Origin: JAVWMQ01 sp036646055
GTDB taxonomy: Bacteria; Bacillota; Clostridia; Peptostreptococcales; Anaerovoracaceae
Direction of reading: 5' to 3'
Assembly (NCBI GenBank): GCA_036646055.1
Contig: JAVXMY010000003.1
Location: 161,543 to 225,542, forward strand
Length of the DNA: 64,000 bases
This document shows, piece after piece, positions 1 to 9,246 of this stretch. Within the stretch, counting starts at the first letter, position 1. Every line of letters begins with the position of its first letter. The notes beneath the pieces are model-generated. The model was not told where the DNA came from. It did not search any database and saw only the letters and a program-made list of their open reading frames with translations. The position numbers and the translations under genes were made by a program.

Positions 1-531
1 AAATACTGCAACCCCAAGTGTTACTGCAAAGACAATTACAAATTTAGGATTAATTGCTTTGTATGTATCTGATAAAATCAGTCCACCATTTGATGCTGCT
101 GTTCCTGCAAGTTCTAGTCCAATTAGGGCAATAATTGGTCCCATTGCTGCCGGCGGAAGAACCACATTGATCCATTTAGTTCCCACAAACTTAATTATTA
201 TAGCTATAGCCACTAGTATTAAACCTGTTATAACGAATCCACCTAAGGCATATGCATACCCCATATTAGGATTTGCCATAATAAGCAGTGTCGGTGATAT
301 AAAGGCAAAACTTGATCCTAAATAAGCCGGTGCCTTTCCCTTTGTTATCATAATAAAAATCAGTGTACCAATACCGTTCATTAATAAAACTACCGATGGA
401 TTAATTCCAAGTAGCCACGGCACTAACACTGACGCACTAAACATAGCAAATGTATGCTGAATACTAAGCGGAATTCCTCTTAATAAAGGAACCCTTTCAT
501 TCACCTGAATGATTTCTCGATTTTTTCCCAT
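1..531 (-). CDS. uraA: Uracil permease (NCS2/UraA family), N-terminal part
   Basis: Membrane importer of uracil, of the nucleobase-cation symporter-2 family. The first 177 residues lie in the window and the gene runs off the left edge. The start is ATG at 531, with AGGAGG about 6 bases upstream. Visible family signs are the N-terminal VNERVPLLRGIPLSIQHTFA, then FAMFSASVLVPWLLG, the TKGKAPAYLGSSFAFISP loop, and PPAAMGPIIALIGLELA in the fourth or fifth membrane segment. These match UraA/PyrP closely, although a xanthine permease of the same superfamily cannot be fully excluded without the C-terminal half. It starts 52 bases after the nitrilase-like gene on the same strand with no hairpin between, so the two may be co-transcribed. 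No PyrR attenuator is visible upstream. Confidence 0.9.
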   Translation of the reverse strand, partial: MGKNREIIQVNERVPLLRGIPLSIQHTFAMFSASVLVPWLLGINPSVVLLMNGIGTLIFIMITKGKAPAYLGSSFAFISPTLLIMANPNMGYAYALGGFVITGLILVAIAIIIKFVGTKWINVVLPPAAMGPIIALIGLELAGTAASNGGLILSDTYKAINPKFVIVFAVTLGVAVF

Positions 532-583
532 TCTTTCCTCCTATACTTAACCTTTTTTATTTCCGCTAAATAGTATACATCTT

Positions 584-1426
584 TTAATATAGTATTGCAA
601 TGTTTTTTTGTTTCCCAATTGGCATTTCATTTCGTACTTGATCAACGTAATCTAAATCAACTTCTCCATATACAATCTGTTCAGTTTCATCTGCTTCAGC
701 TTCTACAACTCCCCAAGGATTTGTAAACATACTGTGACCCCAAGCCTGATAATGACCACTCATATCCCTGGCTGAAGAAATACTTGCAAAGTAAACCTGA
801 TTATCTACCGCTCTCATTCTATTTAAAAGTTCCCAGTGAGCAGGTCCTGTAGTTAATCCAAAAGCTGCAGGAAGAAATACAGTATGAACATCCTTCATGG
901 CCTTAAATATTTCCGGGAATCTTACATCAAAACAAATGGCAACGCCAATTTTGCCCAACTCAGTATCTAACACTGTAATTTTATTACCAGGTGAAAAAAC
1001 ATCTGATTCTTTAAAAACTGTACCGCCAGTAATATTTACATCAAATAAATTGTATTTTCTATGCTTCCCAATTTCAACCCCTGTTCTATCAAAGCAATAA
1101 CAAGTGTTATACACTTTTTCCTTGGAAGGTTCCAAACTTCCATCTTGGCTGCCTTGTACAATTTCAAGTTCTGGAATAGATCCGCCAATTATATATACAC
1201 CAAGTTCTTTGGCCATATCAGACATAAACTTATAGCTTTTTTCCCCTGGAAGCTCTGCGTTTTTCCTAAAATGTTTAGTTGAATAAGGGCTATTCCATAT
1301 TTCAGGAAGACCTATAATATCTGCCCCATTAGCAGCCCCTTCCCTAATTAATCTTTCTGCTGTCTTAATATTATCATCTTTGTTTAGTACTACATTCATT
1401 TGACAAAGTGCAACCTTAAATTTCAT
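584..1426 (-). CDS. Carbon-nitrogen hydrolase, omega-amidase (Nit2)-like
   Basis: A 280-residue cytosolic nitrilase-superfamily hydrolase. The Glu-Lys-Cys triad is visible: E42 in GLPEIWNSP, K124 in KHRKYNLFD and C165 in ICFDVRFPE. The HRKxxLFD and CFDxRFPE signatures and the overall length fit the Nit2/omega-amidase branch, which hydrolyses alpha-ketoglutaramate or alpha-ketosuccinamate to the keto-acid plus ammonia. Other C-N hydrolases, such as beta-ureidopropionase, share the triad. The uracil permease directly downstream makes a link to pyrimidine breakdown worth keeping in mind, but the sequence itself looks like omega-amidase. It follows the lysine operon after a terminator and so is probably transcribed separately. 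Confidence 0.85.
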   Translation of the reverse strand: MKFKVALCQMNVVLNKDDNIKTAERLIREGAANGADIIGLPEIWNSPYSTKHFRKNAELPGEKSYKFMSDMAKELGVYIIGGSIPELEIVQGSQDGSLEPSKEKVYNTCYCFDRTGVEIGKHRKYNLFDVNITGGTVFKESDVFSPGNKITVLDTELGKIGVAICFDVRFPEIFKAMKDVHTVFLPAAFGLTTGPAHWELLNRMRAVDNQVYFASISSARDMSGHYQAWGHSMFTNPWGVVEAEADETEQIVYGEVDLDYVDQVRNEMPIGKQKNIAILY

Positions 1427-1500
1427 ATGCCTACCTCCATTAATAATTGTCTTTCTAATTCTACATGTTCTAAAATATTATGGCTACAGTATACCACAAA

Positions 1501-1531
1501 AAGAACCTTACAGGCTATTTGCAAGGTTCTT
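1501..1531 (-). terminator. Rho-independent terminator of the lysine operon
   Basis: Nine-base-pair stem AAGAACCTT / AAGGTTCTT around a 13-base loop. On the minus strand it is followed by a T run (TTCTTTTTG). It lies 28 bases past the atoA stop and ends the kdd-kam-ato transcript. Confidence 0.8.
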
Positions 1532-1559
1532 TTAAAAGAGAATCTAATGATTGGATTTA

Positions 1560-2216
1560 TTATTCTTCTTCCATTACTTTTAGGTCCTCTGCAATGATTA
1601 ATTCACAGCCTGTTGCTGCTTTAATTTCATCTAGAGTGAAGTCAGGATGTAGTTCTTTTAATACAATTCCGTCTTCTGTTACTTCCATAACTCCCATTTC
1701 TGTAACGATCATATCTACAACTTTTAAAGCTGTGTATGGTAATGTACATTCATCTAAGATTTTTGGCGCACCCTTTTGTGTATGAAGCATTGCAATAATT
1801 ACTTTCTTTGCTCCAACTACTAGGTCCATAGCTCCGCCCATTCCTGCAACCATTTTGCCTGGAACAATCCAGTTTGCTAGATTTCCATGTTTATCTACTT
1901 CCATAGCTCCAAGGACTGTAGCCTCAACATGGCCACCTCTAATAATTGCAAAACTTGTTGCTGAATCAAAGAAGTTTGACTGTGGTGCATAGTTTACATA
2001 TGCTCCGCCTGAGTTTATTACATCTACATTTTCCTTCCCTGGTTCTGCTCCAGATTCTAATCCTGTAAATCCGTTTTCTGAATGTAAAGTTATGTGTACT
2101 CCTTCTGGTAAACAGTCAGCTACCATTGTTGGAAGGCCAATACCTAAGTTAATAACAGCTCCATTTTTAAACTCTTTAGCACATCTGCTAGCTATTCTTC
2201 TTTTTAAATCTGCCAT
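1560..2216 (-). CDS. atoA: Acetoacetate:butyrate/acetate CoA-transferase, beta subunit
   Basis: The 218-residue subunit B of a family I 3-oxoacid CoA-transferase. The catalytic glutamate is E47 in the SENG motif (LHSENGF), which forms the glutamyl-CoA thioester. GAMEVDKHGNLANW is another family signature. In lysine fermentation the AtoDA pair moves CoA from butyryl-CoA to 3-acetoacetate (EC 2.8.3.9), feeding acetoacetyl-CoA to thiolysis and releasing butyrate. The gene overlaps the end of atoD by 13 bases, so translation is probably coupled, and it is the last gene before the operon terminator. Substrate choice is inferred from the neighbouring kam genes, not from the sequence. Confidence 0.93.
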   Translation of the reverse strand: MADLKRRIASRCAKEFKNGAVINLGIGLPTMVADCLPEGVHITLHSENGFTGLESGAEPGKENVDVINSGGAYVNYAPQSNFFDSATSFAIIRGGHVEATVLGAMEVDKHGNLANWIVPGKMVAGMGGAMDLVVGAKKVIIAMLHTQKGAPKILDECTLPYTALKVVDMIVTEMGVMEVTEDGIVLKELHPDFTLDEIKAATGCELIIAEDLKVMEEE

Positions 2217-2896
2217 TTTTCTTCGCCTCCTACAACATAATCTACATATACTCCTGAAGTTGTGTAAGTATCAGGATCTTTTTCCCCAATTTTATTAACC
2301 TGTTCTGCTGCCACAATTACAGTTTCTGCTGCTGTAGCCATTACAGTATTAAAGTTCTTTGTTGCTAGGTTACATCTGAAGTTACCAAACTCATCACATT
2401 CGTTTGCTCTAACTAGTGCAAAATCTGCTTTAAGTGGTTTTTCTAGTAGATAGTCTTTGCCATCAATTGTAATTGTTTCTTTACCTTCAGCAATGATTGT
2501 TCCAACTCCTGTTGGCGTTAATACTCCACCAAGGCCAGCCCCTGCTGCTCTAATAATTTCTGCCAATGTTCCTTGAGGTACTAATGTACATTCTAGTGTT
2601 CCATTGTTCATTCCTTCAGCAACTAGTGGATTCATACCTACATGTGAAGCAATAATATGTTTAATCATTCCAGCTTCCATAAGTTTACCAATACCTCTAG
2701 CTGTTTTAGCTCCGTAAGTTCCTACAGGAAGTCCTGCATCATTACCTATAACTGTAAGGTTTTTTACACCTTTTTTTACTAAAGCATCAATTAATATTTC
2801 AGGTGTTCCTGTTCCTAGGAAGCCACCTACCATAATAGTATCGCCGTCTTTAATTCCTTCAATTGCTTTTTCAGCAGTTGTTAATTTACTCAACAT
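2204..2896 (-). CDS. atoD: Acetoacetate:butyrate/acetate CoA-transferase, alpha subunit
   Basis: The 230-residue subunit A, partner of AtoA. The glycine-rich GGFLGTGTPE near residue 24 is the CoA-binding signature of family I CoA-transferase alpha subunits. PQGTLAEIIRAAGAGLGGVLTPTGVGT and the ANECDEFGN stretch are also typical of AtoD/ScoA. It is preceded by AAGGAGA at good spacing and lies 21 bases after kamE, in the same transcript. It makes the heteromeric transferase that links acetoacetate, from cleavage of 5-amino-3-oxohexanoate, to the CoA pool. Confidence 0.93.
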   Translation of the reverse strand: MLSKLTTAEKAIEGIKDGDTIMVGGFLGTGTPEILIDALVKKGVKNLTVIGNDAGLPVGTYGAKTARGIGKLMEAGMIKHIIASHVGMNPLVAEGMNNGTLECTLVPQGTLAEIIRAAGAGLGGVLTPTGVGTIIAEGKETITIDGKDYLLEKPLKADFALVRANECDEFGNFRCNLATKNFNTVMATAAETVIVAAEQVNKIGEKDPDTYTTSGVYVDYVVGGEEKWQI

Positions 2897-2917
2897 TTAA
2901 TTACTGTCTCCTTTCGA

Positions 2918-3691
2918 CTACACCATTTTTCTCTTAACGATTTCGTCAAGAATAAATGATGCAACATGTTCTGCGTAAGTATGCGGGCCAAATCCTGCAT
3001 CGTATCCTAATTCCTGAGCAAGCTCATGAGAAATTCTAGGACCACCGCAGCATAGAATAATCTTATCTCTTAGACCTTCAGCTTCTAGAAGTTCAACCAT
3101 ATTAGTTAAGTTCTGAATGTGGATATCCTTCTGTGTAACTGTTTGAGAAATAATAATTGCATCAGCATTATTTTCCTTCGCTTTTTCAATTAATACTTCG
3201 TTAGGAACCTGGCTACCATAGTTAATAGCTTCAATTCCATCGAATCTTTCTAACCCGAAATGTCCATGGAAGCCCTTCATGTTCATAATCGCATCAATAC
3301 CTACAGTATGAGCATCTGAACCTGTTGAAGCACCAACAATTACAACATCTCTCTTAATGTTTTCTTTAATATATTCAGCACATTCTAGTCTATCCATAAC
3401 GTCAGATTCAACCTTAGTTACTTTAATTCCAGTATAGTCTACTGTGTGCTGCATTTTGCCATACATGTTGAAGAATGTAAATCCGCCACCCATGTCATAT
3501 GAATATACAACAGCCGCTTCATCAAGTCCCATTTTTTTACAAAGAACTTTAGCTGCTTCATTTGCCTCTTCGCCGTAAGGTACAGGTAAGGAAAATGATA
3601 ACTGTGTAACACCATCATTCATTGTGTCGCCATAAGGCTTAATGTTCTTTAAATCTACTCCATCAGGAACAATTATTTTCTTCTCTGCCAT
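2918..3691 (-). CDS. kamE: Lysine 5,6-aminomutase, beta (B12-binding) subunit
   Basis: A 257-residue cobalamin-binding subunit of the PLP- and adenosylcobalamin-dependent mutase that converts L-beta-lysine to 3,5-diaminohexanoate. The base-off B12 motif DxHxxG is present as D126, H128 and G131 (SDAHTVG). K139, in NMKGFHGHFG, sits where the family's PLP-binding lysine of the beta subunit is found. The C-terminal half (CGGPRISHELAQELGYDAGFG) is the Rossmann-like B12 domain. Its ATG overlaps the kamD stop by one base (TAATG), which suggests coupled translation of the two subunits. Length and motif order are as expected; nothing looks damaged. Confidence 0.95.
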   Translation of the reverse strand: MAEKKIIVPDGVDLKNIKPYGDTMNDGVTQLSFSLPVPYGEEANEAAKVLCKKMGLDEAAVVYSYDMGGGFTFFNMYGKMQHTVDYTGIKVTKVESDVMDRLECAEYIKENIKRDVVIVGASTGSDAHTVGIDAIMNMKGFHGHFGLERFDGIEAINYGSQVPNEVLIEKAKENNADAIIISQTVTQKDIHIQNLTNMVELLEAEGLRDKIILCCGGPRISHELAQELGYDAGFGPHTYAEHVASFILDEIVKRKMV

Positions 3692-5247
3692 TATCTTACG
3701 CCTCCCATCATTAGTGGAATGAATGGATTGAAGTACTCAGCATCTCTAGTGCAAACGCCTTCAAGACCTTTACCACCATCTTTAGGTCTCTTAACTCCAC
3801 CGAATTTACCCTGTTCAATAGTACTAAATAGGCCATCTTTTTCCACTTCATGAAGTAATTCATTAGCCTTACCTAGTACATCCTGAGCTCTCTTCTGGAT
3901 AACTCCGTCCTTCTTGTATTCAATTTCTTCTCCAAGATCTCTTGCGTTATTAAATACATAAGAAGCATTTTCAATAGATAAGTATCTATCGTGCATTAAT
4001 GGTGTATGAATAGCTTCAGTAAGCATACCAAGTAGCTGTAAAGACTGACCTGACCATACAGAAATCAAGTTAAATAAAGCGTCCTGAACATGACCCTTAA
4101 AAATATTACCTGTCATGAACTTAGTTGGAGGCATGTATTTTAATGGGGCCTTAGGGAAGATTTCTCTTGCCATAACAGCCTGTGATAGCTCATATAAAAA
4201 TCCATTTTCAATATCTGGATCCATTTCAAATGCGTGACCAAGTCCCATCTGTTCTTCTCTAATGTTAGCTAGAACCGCAAATTGTTCATTAATAAACTGA
4301 GAAGCTAATACTGTATGAGCAGCTTCATAAGCATCGTCAGTAGTTAAATAGTTATCTTCACCTGAGTTAAAGATAATTCCACAGTATCCAATAATTACTC
4401 TTGAGAAAAACTGGTCAACAATTGTTCTTTGCATGTTAATATCTCTAAATAGAATACCGTAAATAGCATCATTTAGCATAACATCAAGTCTTTCAAGTGC
4501 GCCCATAGCTGCAATTTCAGCCATACACATACCTGAAGAGTAGTTACAAAGTCTAATGTATCTACCAACTTCTTCACCAACATCATCAAGAGCTTTTCTC
4601 ATGATTTTAAAGTTTTCCTGTGTAGCATAAGTACCACCAAAACCTTCAGTTGTAGGTCCGTATGGAACATAGTCAAGCAATGACTGAGCAGTTGTTCTGA
4701 TTACAGCAATAATATCTGCACCCTGTCTAGCCGCCGCAACTGCCTGAGTTATATCTTCGTAAATGTTACCTGTAGCAACAATTACATATAGGTAAGGCTT
4801 CTTGCCTTCGCCAATTGTATCTAAGTATTTACTTCTCTTATCTGTTTGTGCATTTATTCTAGCCAAAGTTTCCATTACTGTAGGCATAATTGCCTCTTCA
4901 GCTTCCTTAGCAGTAGCTGTTTCAAGTTCAGTAATGTTTAATTCTCCTGCAGACATTTTTTCTGCAATTTCCTGTGGCTTTAGTCCAGTCTGGATCATAG
5001 CATTACCTATCCAATAAGCAACGCCTCTAGGGAGTCCCCCTGCATCCTTAATCTGGTCAACAACCACATTTGGAAGTGGTGTTTCAACATCATCCACTCC
5101 ATCAACCCCGAGTAATCTTACAATAGTTCTTTCTGTACTTACAGTTGTATGCTGGTCAATAAACTCCTGCATACTATGTGCGATTCTGCTTGCACATGAA
5201 CGAGCACTATCAATTACTTTAGGATCTAGATTTAATTTACTTTTCAT
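3691..5247 (-). CDS. kamD: Lysine 5,6-aminomutase, alpha subunit
   Basis: The large TIM-barrel subunit of beta-lysine 5,6-aminomutase, which holds substrate and part of the PLP site and pairs with KamE. I place the start at ATG 5247 (MKSKLNLDPK), 518 residues, because AGGAG stands 7 bases upstream and known KamD proteins begin with xSKLNLD. An in-frame ATG at 5283 would overlap the end of kamC and has no good ribosome site. Conserved stretches include EFIDQHTTVSTERTIVRLLGVDG and TAQSLLDYVPYGPTTEGFGGTYATQENF. It sits 16 bases after kamC and ends in a one-base overlap with kamE. Confidence 0.95.
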   Translation of the reverse strand: MKSKLNLDPKVIDSARSCASRIAHSMQEFIDQHTTVSTERTIVRLLGVDGVDDVETPLPNVVVDQIKDAGGLPRGVAYWIGNAMIQTGLKPQEIAEKMSAGELNITELETATAKEAEEAIMPTVMETLARINAQTDKRSKYLDTIGEGKKPYLYVIVATGNIYEDITQAVAAARQGADIIAVIRTTAQSLLDYVPYGPTTEGFGGTYATQENFKIMRKALDDVGEEVGRYIRLCNYSSGMCMAEIAAMGALERLDVMLNDAIYGILFRDINMQRTIVDQFFSRVIIGYCGIIFNSGEDNYLTTDDAYEAAHTVLASQFINEQFAVLANIREEQMGLGHAFEMDPDIENGFLYELSQAVMAREIFPKAPLKYMPPTKFMTGNIFKGHVQDALFNLISVWSGQSLQLLGMLTEAIHTPLMHDRYLSIENASYVFNNARDLGEEIEYKKDGVIQKRAQDVLGKANELLHEVEKDGLFSTIEQGKFGGVKRPKDGGKGLEGVCTRDAEYFNPFIPLMMGGVR

Positions 5248-5263
5248 CCTGAGCTCCTTTACA

Positions 5264-6895
5264 TTATAAATATTTTTTTGCATTATCTATTATTTCTTCA
5301 GAAATACCAAGCATCTTGGCAATATTCAAAGCATCCTTTGGAATTTCCGCTCCATCTTTAACTTCACGTAACCTGTAATCCATTTGCTCTGAAATAATTT
5401 CTATTCTCTTCTTACGATTAGCATACCTAATTGCACTATCTAGCTGATCAAAATTCGCATTTCCTAGGCCTACGACCTGCATATTTTTAATACCGTCTAC
5501 TGTAACAGCATCAAAATGAGTGGTAATTAAAGAAATATACGGTTTTGTTTTTAAATAGTCAATTAAACTTCTAGTTAGCGCTAACCCTTCAACAGGATTA
5601 GTTCCACTTGCAATTTCATCAATCAATATTATGGATCTATCAACTCCATGGTCTAAAATTTCCTTAAGTTCTTCCATTTCGCTACCGAAACTAGAAAGCC
5701 CTCTCTCAACTGATTGACTATCCCCAATTAAAATTTGCATAAAGTTGCTAAGACCTATTTGAGCATCCTTACATGGAACAAAAAATCCGTACTGTGCAAG
5801 AATAACTATCATACCAACAAGTTTAAGAGAGATGGTCTTGCCTCCCATATTGGCACCGGATATACAAGTAACGCCTTGCTCCAAAGTTATACTAATTGGT
5901 ACATACTCTTTGTTTTTTCGCTGTAAAACTTCTTCAACCTCAAGGTGTCTAGCCTCTTTGATTTGCAAAACCTGCTCATCACAGATTATTGGTTTCACAC
6001 AGTTCCTCTCCATTGCGAAAGTAGCTTTAGCTAAAGCCACATCAAATTCACCAATAGTATTACAGTTATCAAGTAACACTTCCTTATATCTTCCGATTTT
6101 TTCTGAAAGAACTTGCCTTACAGCAAACTCTTCATCTTCTATTTTGCAATTAATATCTTCTATTTCTTTTGAAATTTCAAAAGCCTTACCAGTTTTCTTT
6201 AAGGCAAAGGTAATTGACATATAATCTTGATCTGCTATTTCGAGTTCTTCAATGTTAGTTAATTTATCAATAGTCATCTCATCGTGCTTAGACACAACTA
6301 TCTCGAATTTTGGTGTTAAGAAGATGTCGTATTCTTCTTTAACTTTATCTCTCATAGCTTTTTGCTCCTTGCGGAGATTAACTTCATAAGTCCTCTTCTC
6401 AGTTCTTAACTCAGCCAATCTAGGAGAAAACTCTTCGTACAAGTAAAAAGTATTTAGCCTATCATGTCTAGGGTCAAGTTCATCTAAAAGTGTTGATATA
6501 TCTTGTGGAATAAAGCTTTCATCAACTTTTAGTTTAGAATTAACTAGATATTCTCTTAGACTATCCATAAATAATAATAGTGTTTTAATTTCAAAAAGTT
6601 CAACTACTGAAAGAGTTTCTGTTACACTGCGAGTTATAGTACCAGTCCCATCATTCATGCACATGAATATATCGATATTAATTCTTTCTATTATTTTTGG
6701 ATTTGCCTTGGCAAATTCTAGCACTTCTTGAATTTTGTCAAGTTCTTCCCTAAGGTTTTCTTCTTGCCCTGGGAAAAATGGTTTCTTTGCTTTTAAAATT
6801 TTTCTGCCAAAGGGCGTGCCTATTTCTAAAGAATTCATAACGTAATCAAGGCCAGTTTGAGTTCTAGTTTTTACGTTTGCTAATCTTTGTTTCAT
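5264..6895 (-). CDS. kamC: MutS-like ATPase, putative lysine 5,6-aminomutase reactivase KamC
   Basis: A 543-residue protein whose C-terminal half is a MutS-family ATPase: Walker A GANMGGKT (347-354), the MutS-type signature ERGLSSFGSEM (397-407), and Walker B SIILIDE (421-427) followed by the GTNPVEG loop. The N-terminal half has a lever/clamp-like helical region (about 160-290) but no mismatch-recognition domain, so a role in DNA mismatch repair is unlikely. In lysine-fermenting Clostridia this gene sits between kamB and kamD and is called the ATPase of the aminomutase reactivase. It is expected to exchange damaged cobalamin on KamDE, but that activity is inferred from context. The start is supported by AAGGGGG five bases before the ATG. 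Confidence 0.85.
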   Translation of the reverse strand: MKQRLANVKTRTQTGLDYVMNSLEIGTPFGRKILKAKKPFFPGQEENLREELDKIQEVLEFAKANPKIIERINIDIFMCMNDGTGTITRSVTETLSVVELFEIKTLLLFMDSLREYLVNSKLKVDESFIPQDISTLLDELDPRHDRLNTFYLYEEFSPRLAELRTEKRTYEVNLRKEQKAMRDKVKEEYDIFLTPKFEIVVSKHDEMTIDKLTNIEELEIADQDYMSITFALKKTGKAFEISKEIEDINCKIEDEEFAVRQVLSEKIGRYKEVLLDNCNTIGEFDVALAKATFAMERNCVKPIICDEQVLQIKEARHLEVEEVLQRKNKEYVPISITLEQGVTCISGANMGGKTISLKLVGMIVILAQYGFFVPCKDAQIGLSNFMQILIGDSQSVERGLSSFGSEMEELKEILDHGVDRSIILIDEIASGTNPVEGLALTRSLIDYLKTKPYISLITTHFDAVTVDGIKNMQVVGLGNANFDQLDSAIRYANRKKRIEIISEQMDYRLREVKDGAEIPKDALNIAKMLGISEEIIDNAKKYL

Positions 6896-6910
6896 GTTTA
6901 CCCCCTTAGC

Positions 6911-7921
6911 TTAAAGTCTTACGTCAATAATTGGTACATTAGGTAACTTAGCTTCCATTGCTTCTACAAGTTCCTTATGGTCAAAACAATAACCTGCCGG
7001 TGCTGTAGGATTCACAGTGACTGCTGCCACCTTAATGTTTTCAAGAACCGTAACCTTTAGTCCTTTTTTTAATAGTTGTGGAAATGAAATTGCATCAATA
7101 AATATTTTAGTTGGATCTTTTAGTATAAATGTAACTTGTTTTATTTTTTTAGGAGAAATATCTGCAATTACACTTTTAGTAAAAGCTCCAGGAATGTATA
7201 CATATTCCGTATCCTCTAAAATTTCATCATTGATTGTTCGGCTTCCATTAAGCCCTGTCTTTAAGTCTAGAACACAAAAAGACTCACTACCTATTAAACT
7301 AATTCGGTCGCTGTGTTCTTCTATTTGAGCGCAAACGCTTTTTTCCGTAAAAACCGGTAGATTATACAACTCAACTATGTGAGCTGTTTCGTTTACTACC
7401 TTTTTCATACTTCTTGAAAGCACTGCCCCTGTTGATAAAATAATAGCATCCGAAGTATCAGGTGAAGCTATAGACTTACGGTCTATAGCCCCATCTATTA
7501 ATACAATTTCAGCGCCATATTCTAGCATTACCTGTGTTAGCTTCTTTGTATCTGCTGTTGCAACTGGTCCTGCAATTTGAACATATCCTGAAGATACAAC
7601 CTTACATAATAGGATTTCTCCAATAGATGATCTAAATTCAGTTTTCTTTAAAATTTCAAGTCCTGCATCAGCCAATTCATAAAGCTGTGTGGGAACAGAT
7701 ACTAAGGTTCCTTCGTCAAGAAACACTCTTGGTTTATCTGTTCCAGTAACTAGGTCTGTACTTTCTCCATCACGGCCAGTAGAGGTTATACCCAAAATCA
7801 TGCCTTCATCCATGGCCTCTTCAATTATATAATTTAGAGCCGTTGTTTTGCCTGCATTCTTGGACATACCAACAATTGAAACCGCCTTGTATTTACTTTT
7901 GATGTCATTAAGTAATCCCAT
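6911..7921 (-). CDS. kamB: Lysine 5,6-aminomutase reactivase subunit KamB
   Basis: A 336-residue P-loop protein with GMSKNAGKT at 18-26, close to the N-terminus, as in small nucleotide-binding chaperones of the SIMIBI type. The rest has no motif I can assign by eye. The C-terminal segment (VTVNPTAPAGYCFDHKELVEAM) is typical of KamB proteins in lysine-fermenting Clostridia. It lies 15 bases before kamC and 34 bases after kamA, so it is part of the same transcript. Its function with KamC in restoring inactive adenosylcobalamin mutase is inferred from conserved position. AAGGGG precedes the ATG by five bases. Confidence 0.82.
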   Translation of the reverse strand: MGLLNDIKSKYKAVSIVGMSKNAGKTTALNYIIEEAMDEGMILGITSTGRDGESTDLVTGTDKPRVFLDEGTLVSVPTQLYELADAGLEILKKTEFRSSIGEILLCKVVSSGYVQIAGPVATADTKKLTQVMLEYGAEIVLIDGAIDRKSIASPDTSDAIILSTGAVLSRSMKKVVNETAHIVELYNLPVFTEKSVCAQIEEHSDRISLIGSESFCVLDLKTGLNGSRTINDEILEDTEYVYIPGAFTKSVIADISPKKIKQVTFILKDPTKIFIDAISFPQLLKKGLKVTVLENIKVAAVTVNPTAPAGYCFDHKELVEAMEAKLPNVPIIDVRL

Positions 7922-7955
7922 AGTTACCCCTTATTCTAGTTCTAATTACAGCTAA

Positions 7956-9215
7956 TTATTTTTTGTTTCTTTCATGTCTTTGTAGACCCTGTGGTTCCAT
8001 TGACATTCTTTCGCCTTGAGCTAAGCCAGCAACACCTTCATAGTGATATTCCTTCTTGCCTGTGCAGTAATCACAAGTACATTCCAAAGTTTCCTTGTGT
8101 GTTGGTTCGTCGTAAGTTGTAATAACTCCTTCATAGTTTCTCAAGATAATCTTGTTTGGTGTCTGAGAAATTACGTACTGAGGCATTACTGGTGTTTTAC
8201 CACCACCACCAGGAGCATCAACTACAAATGTAGGAACTGCATATCCTGAAGTATGACCTCTTAGTCCTTCAATTATTTCAATACCCTTAGCTACTGAAGT
8301 TCTGAAGTGTTCAATACCTAGAGATAAGTCACACTGATAAATATAGTAAGGTCTTACTCTATTTTTAACTAATACATGAACTAAGTCTCTCATAATGTGA
8401 GAACAATCGTTAACTCCTCTTAGTAAAACTGATTGGTTACCTAAAGGAATTCCAGCGTCAGCTAACTTAGCTAATGCTGTTGCTGCTTCTGGTGTCATTT
8501 CTTTTGGATGGTTGAAATGAGTATTTAACCATACTGGATGATGTTTCTTTAACATTGAACATAGTTTATCAGTAATTCTCTGAGGCATAACCACTGGAGT
8601 TCTTGATCCTAATCTTACAATTTCAACATGTGGAATTTTTCTTAATTCAGTGAAGATATAGTCTAATACATCATCTTCAACTAGAAGACAGTCACCACCT
8701 GATAGTAATACGTCTCTAACCTGTGGAGTATTTCTAATATACTCAATACACTGGTTGATTTCATCCATTGATCTAGCTCCATCTGTTTCCCCAGCAAGTC
8801 TTCTTCTAGTACAGTGTCTGCAATACATTGAGCACTGGTCAGTAATTAAGAACAAAACTCTATCTGGGTATCTGTGTGTTAATCCTGGTGCTGGAGAGTC
8901 TTCATCTTCATGTAGAGGGTCAAGCATATCATGCTCTCCTCTATGTGTTTCAGCTAATGTAGGCACAGCCTGCATTCTAACTGGACATCTTGGATCTTCT
9001 GGGTCCATTAATGAAGCATAATATGGTGTAATTCCAACTCTGAAACCATCCATTACTTTTGTAATGTCTTCTTTTTCTTTTTCTGTCAACTTTACAACAG
9101 CAGCAATATCTTCCACTGAAGTTAGTCTGTTTTCAACCTGCCAATGCCAGTCATTCCACTGTTCATCTGTTACATCTTTCCATAGAGGAACATCTTTCCA
9201 ATTTCTAATAGCCAT
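7956..9215 (-). CDS. kamA: L-lysine 2,3-aminomutase (radical SAM, PLP)
   Basis: The first step of the pathway, L-lysine to L-beta-lysine (EC 5.4.3.2), in the cytosol. It is 419 residues, the usual length of the clostridial enzyme. The radical-SAM cluster cysteines are C128, C132 and C135 (DQCSMYCRHC). The PLP lysine is K340 in DAPGGGGKTPV. The C-terminal zinc-site cysteines are seen as C379, C381 and C384 (LECTCDYC), with C271 as the likely fourth ligand; this site marks clostridial-type KamA as against EpmB-type paralogues. AAGGAG lies 8 bases before the ATG. It is the third gene of the minus-strand operon in this window, after the two kdd genes. Confidence 0.97.
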   Translation of the reverse strand: MAIRNWKDVPLWKDVTDEQWNDWHWQVENRLTSVEDIAAVVKLTEKEKEDITKVMDGFRVGITPYYASLMDPEDPRCPVRMQAVPTLAETHRGEHDMLDPLHEDEDSPAPGLTHRYPDRVLFLITDQCSMYCRHCTRRRLAGETDGARSMDEINQCIEYIRNTPQVRDVLLSGGDCLLVEDDVLDYIFTELRKIPHVEIVRLGSRTPVVMPQRITDKLCSMLKKHHPVWLNTHFNHPKEMTPEAATALAKLADAGIPLGNQSVLLRGVNDCSHIMRDLVHVLVKNRVRPYYIYQCDLSLGIEHFRTSVAKGIEIIEGLRGHTSGYAVPTFVVDAPGGGGKTPVMPQYVISQTPNKIILRNYEGVITTYDEPTHKETLECTCDYCTGKKEYHYEGVAGLAQGERMSMEPQGLQRHERNKK

Positions 9216-9246
9216 TTTAAATTCTCCTTTATTATCGTTTTTTTAA

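Noticed and set aside
5248..5283. Longer N-terminus for KamD
   Set aside because: The earlier ATG overlaps kamC and lacks a ribosome site; the ATG at 5247 has AGGAG at proper spacing and matches the known family start.
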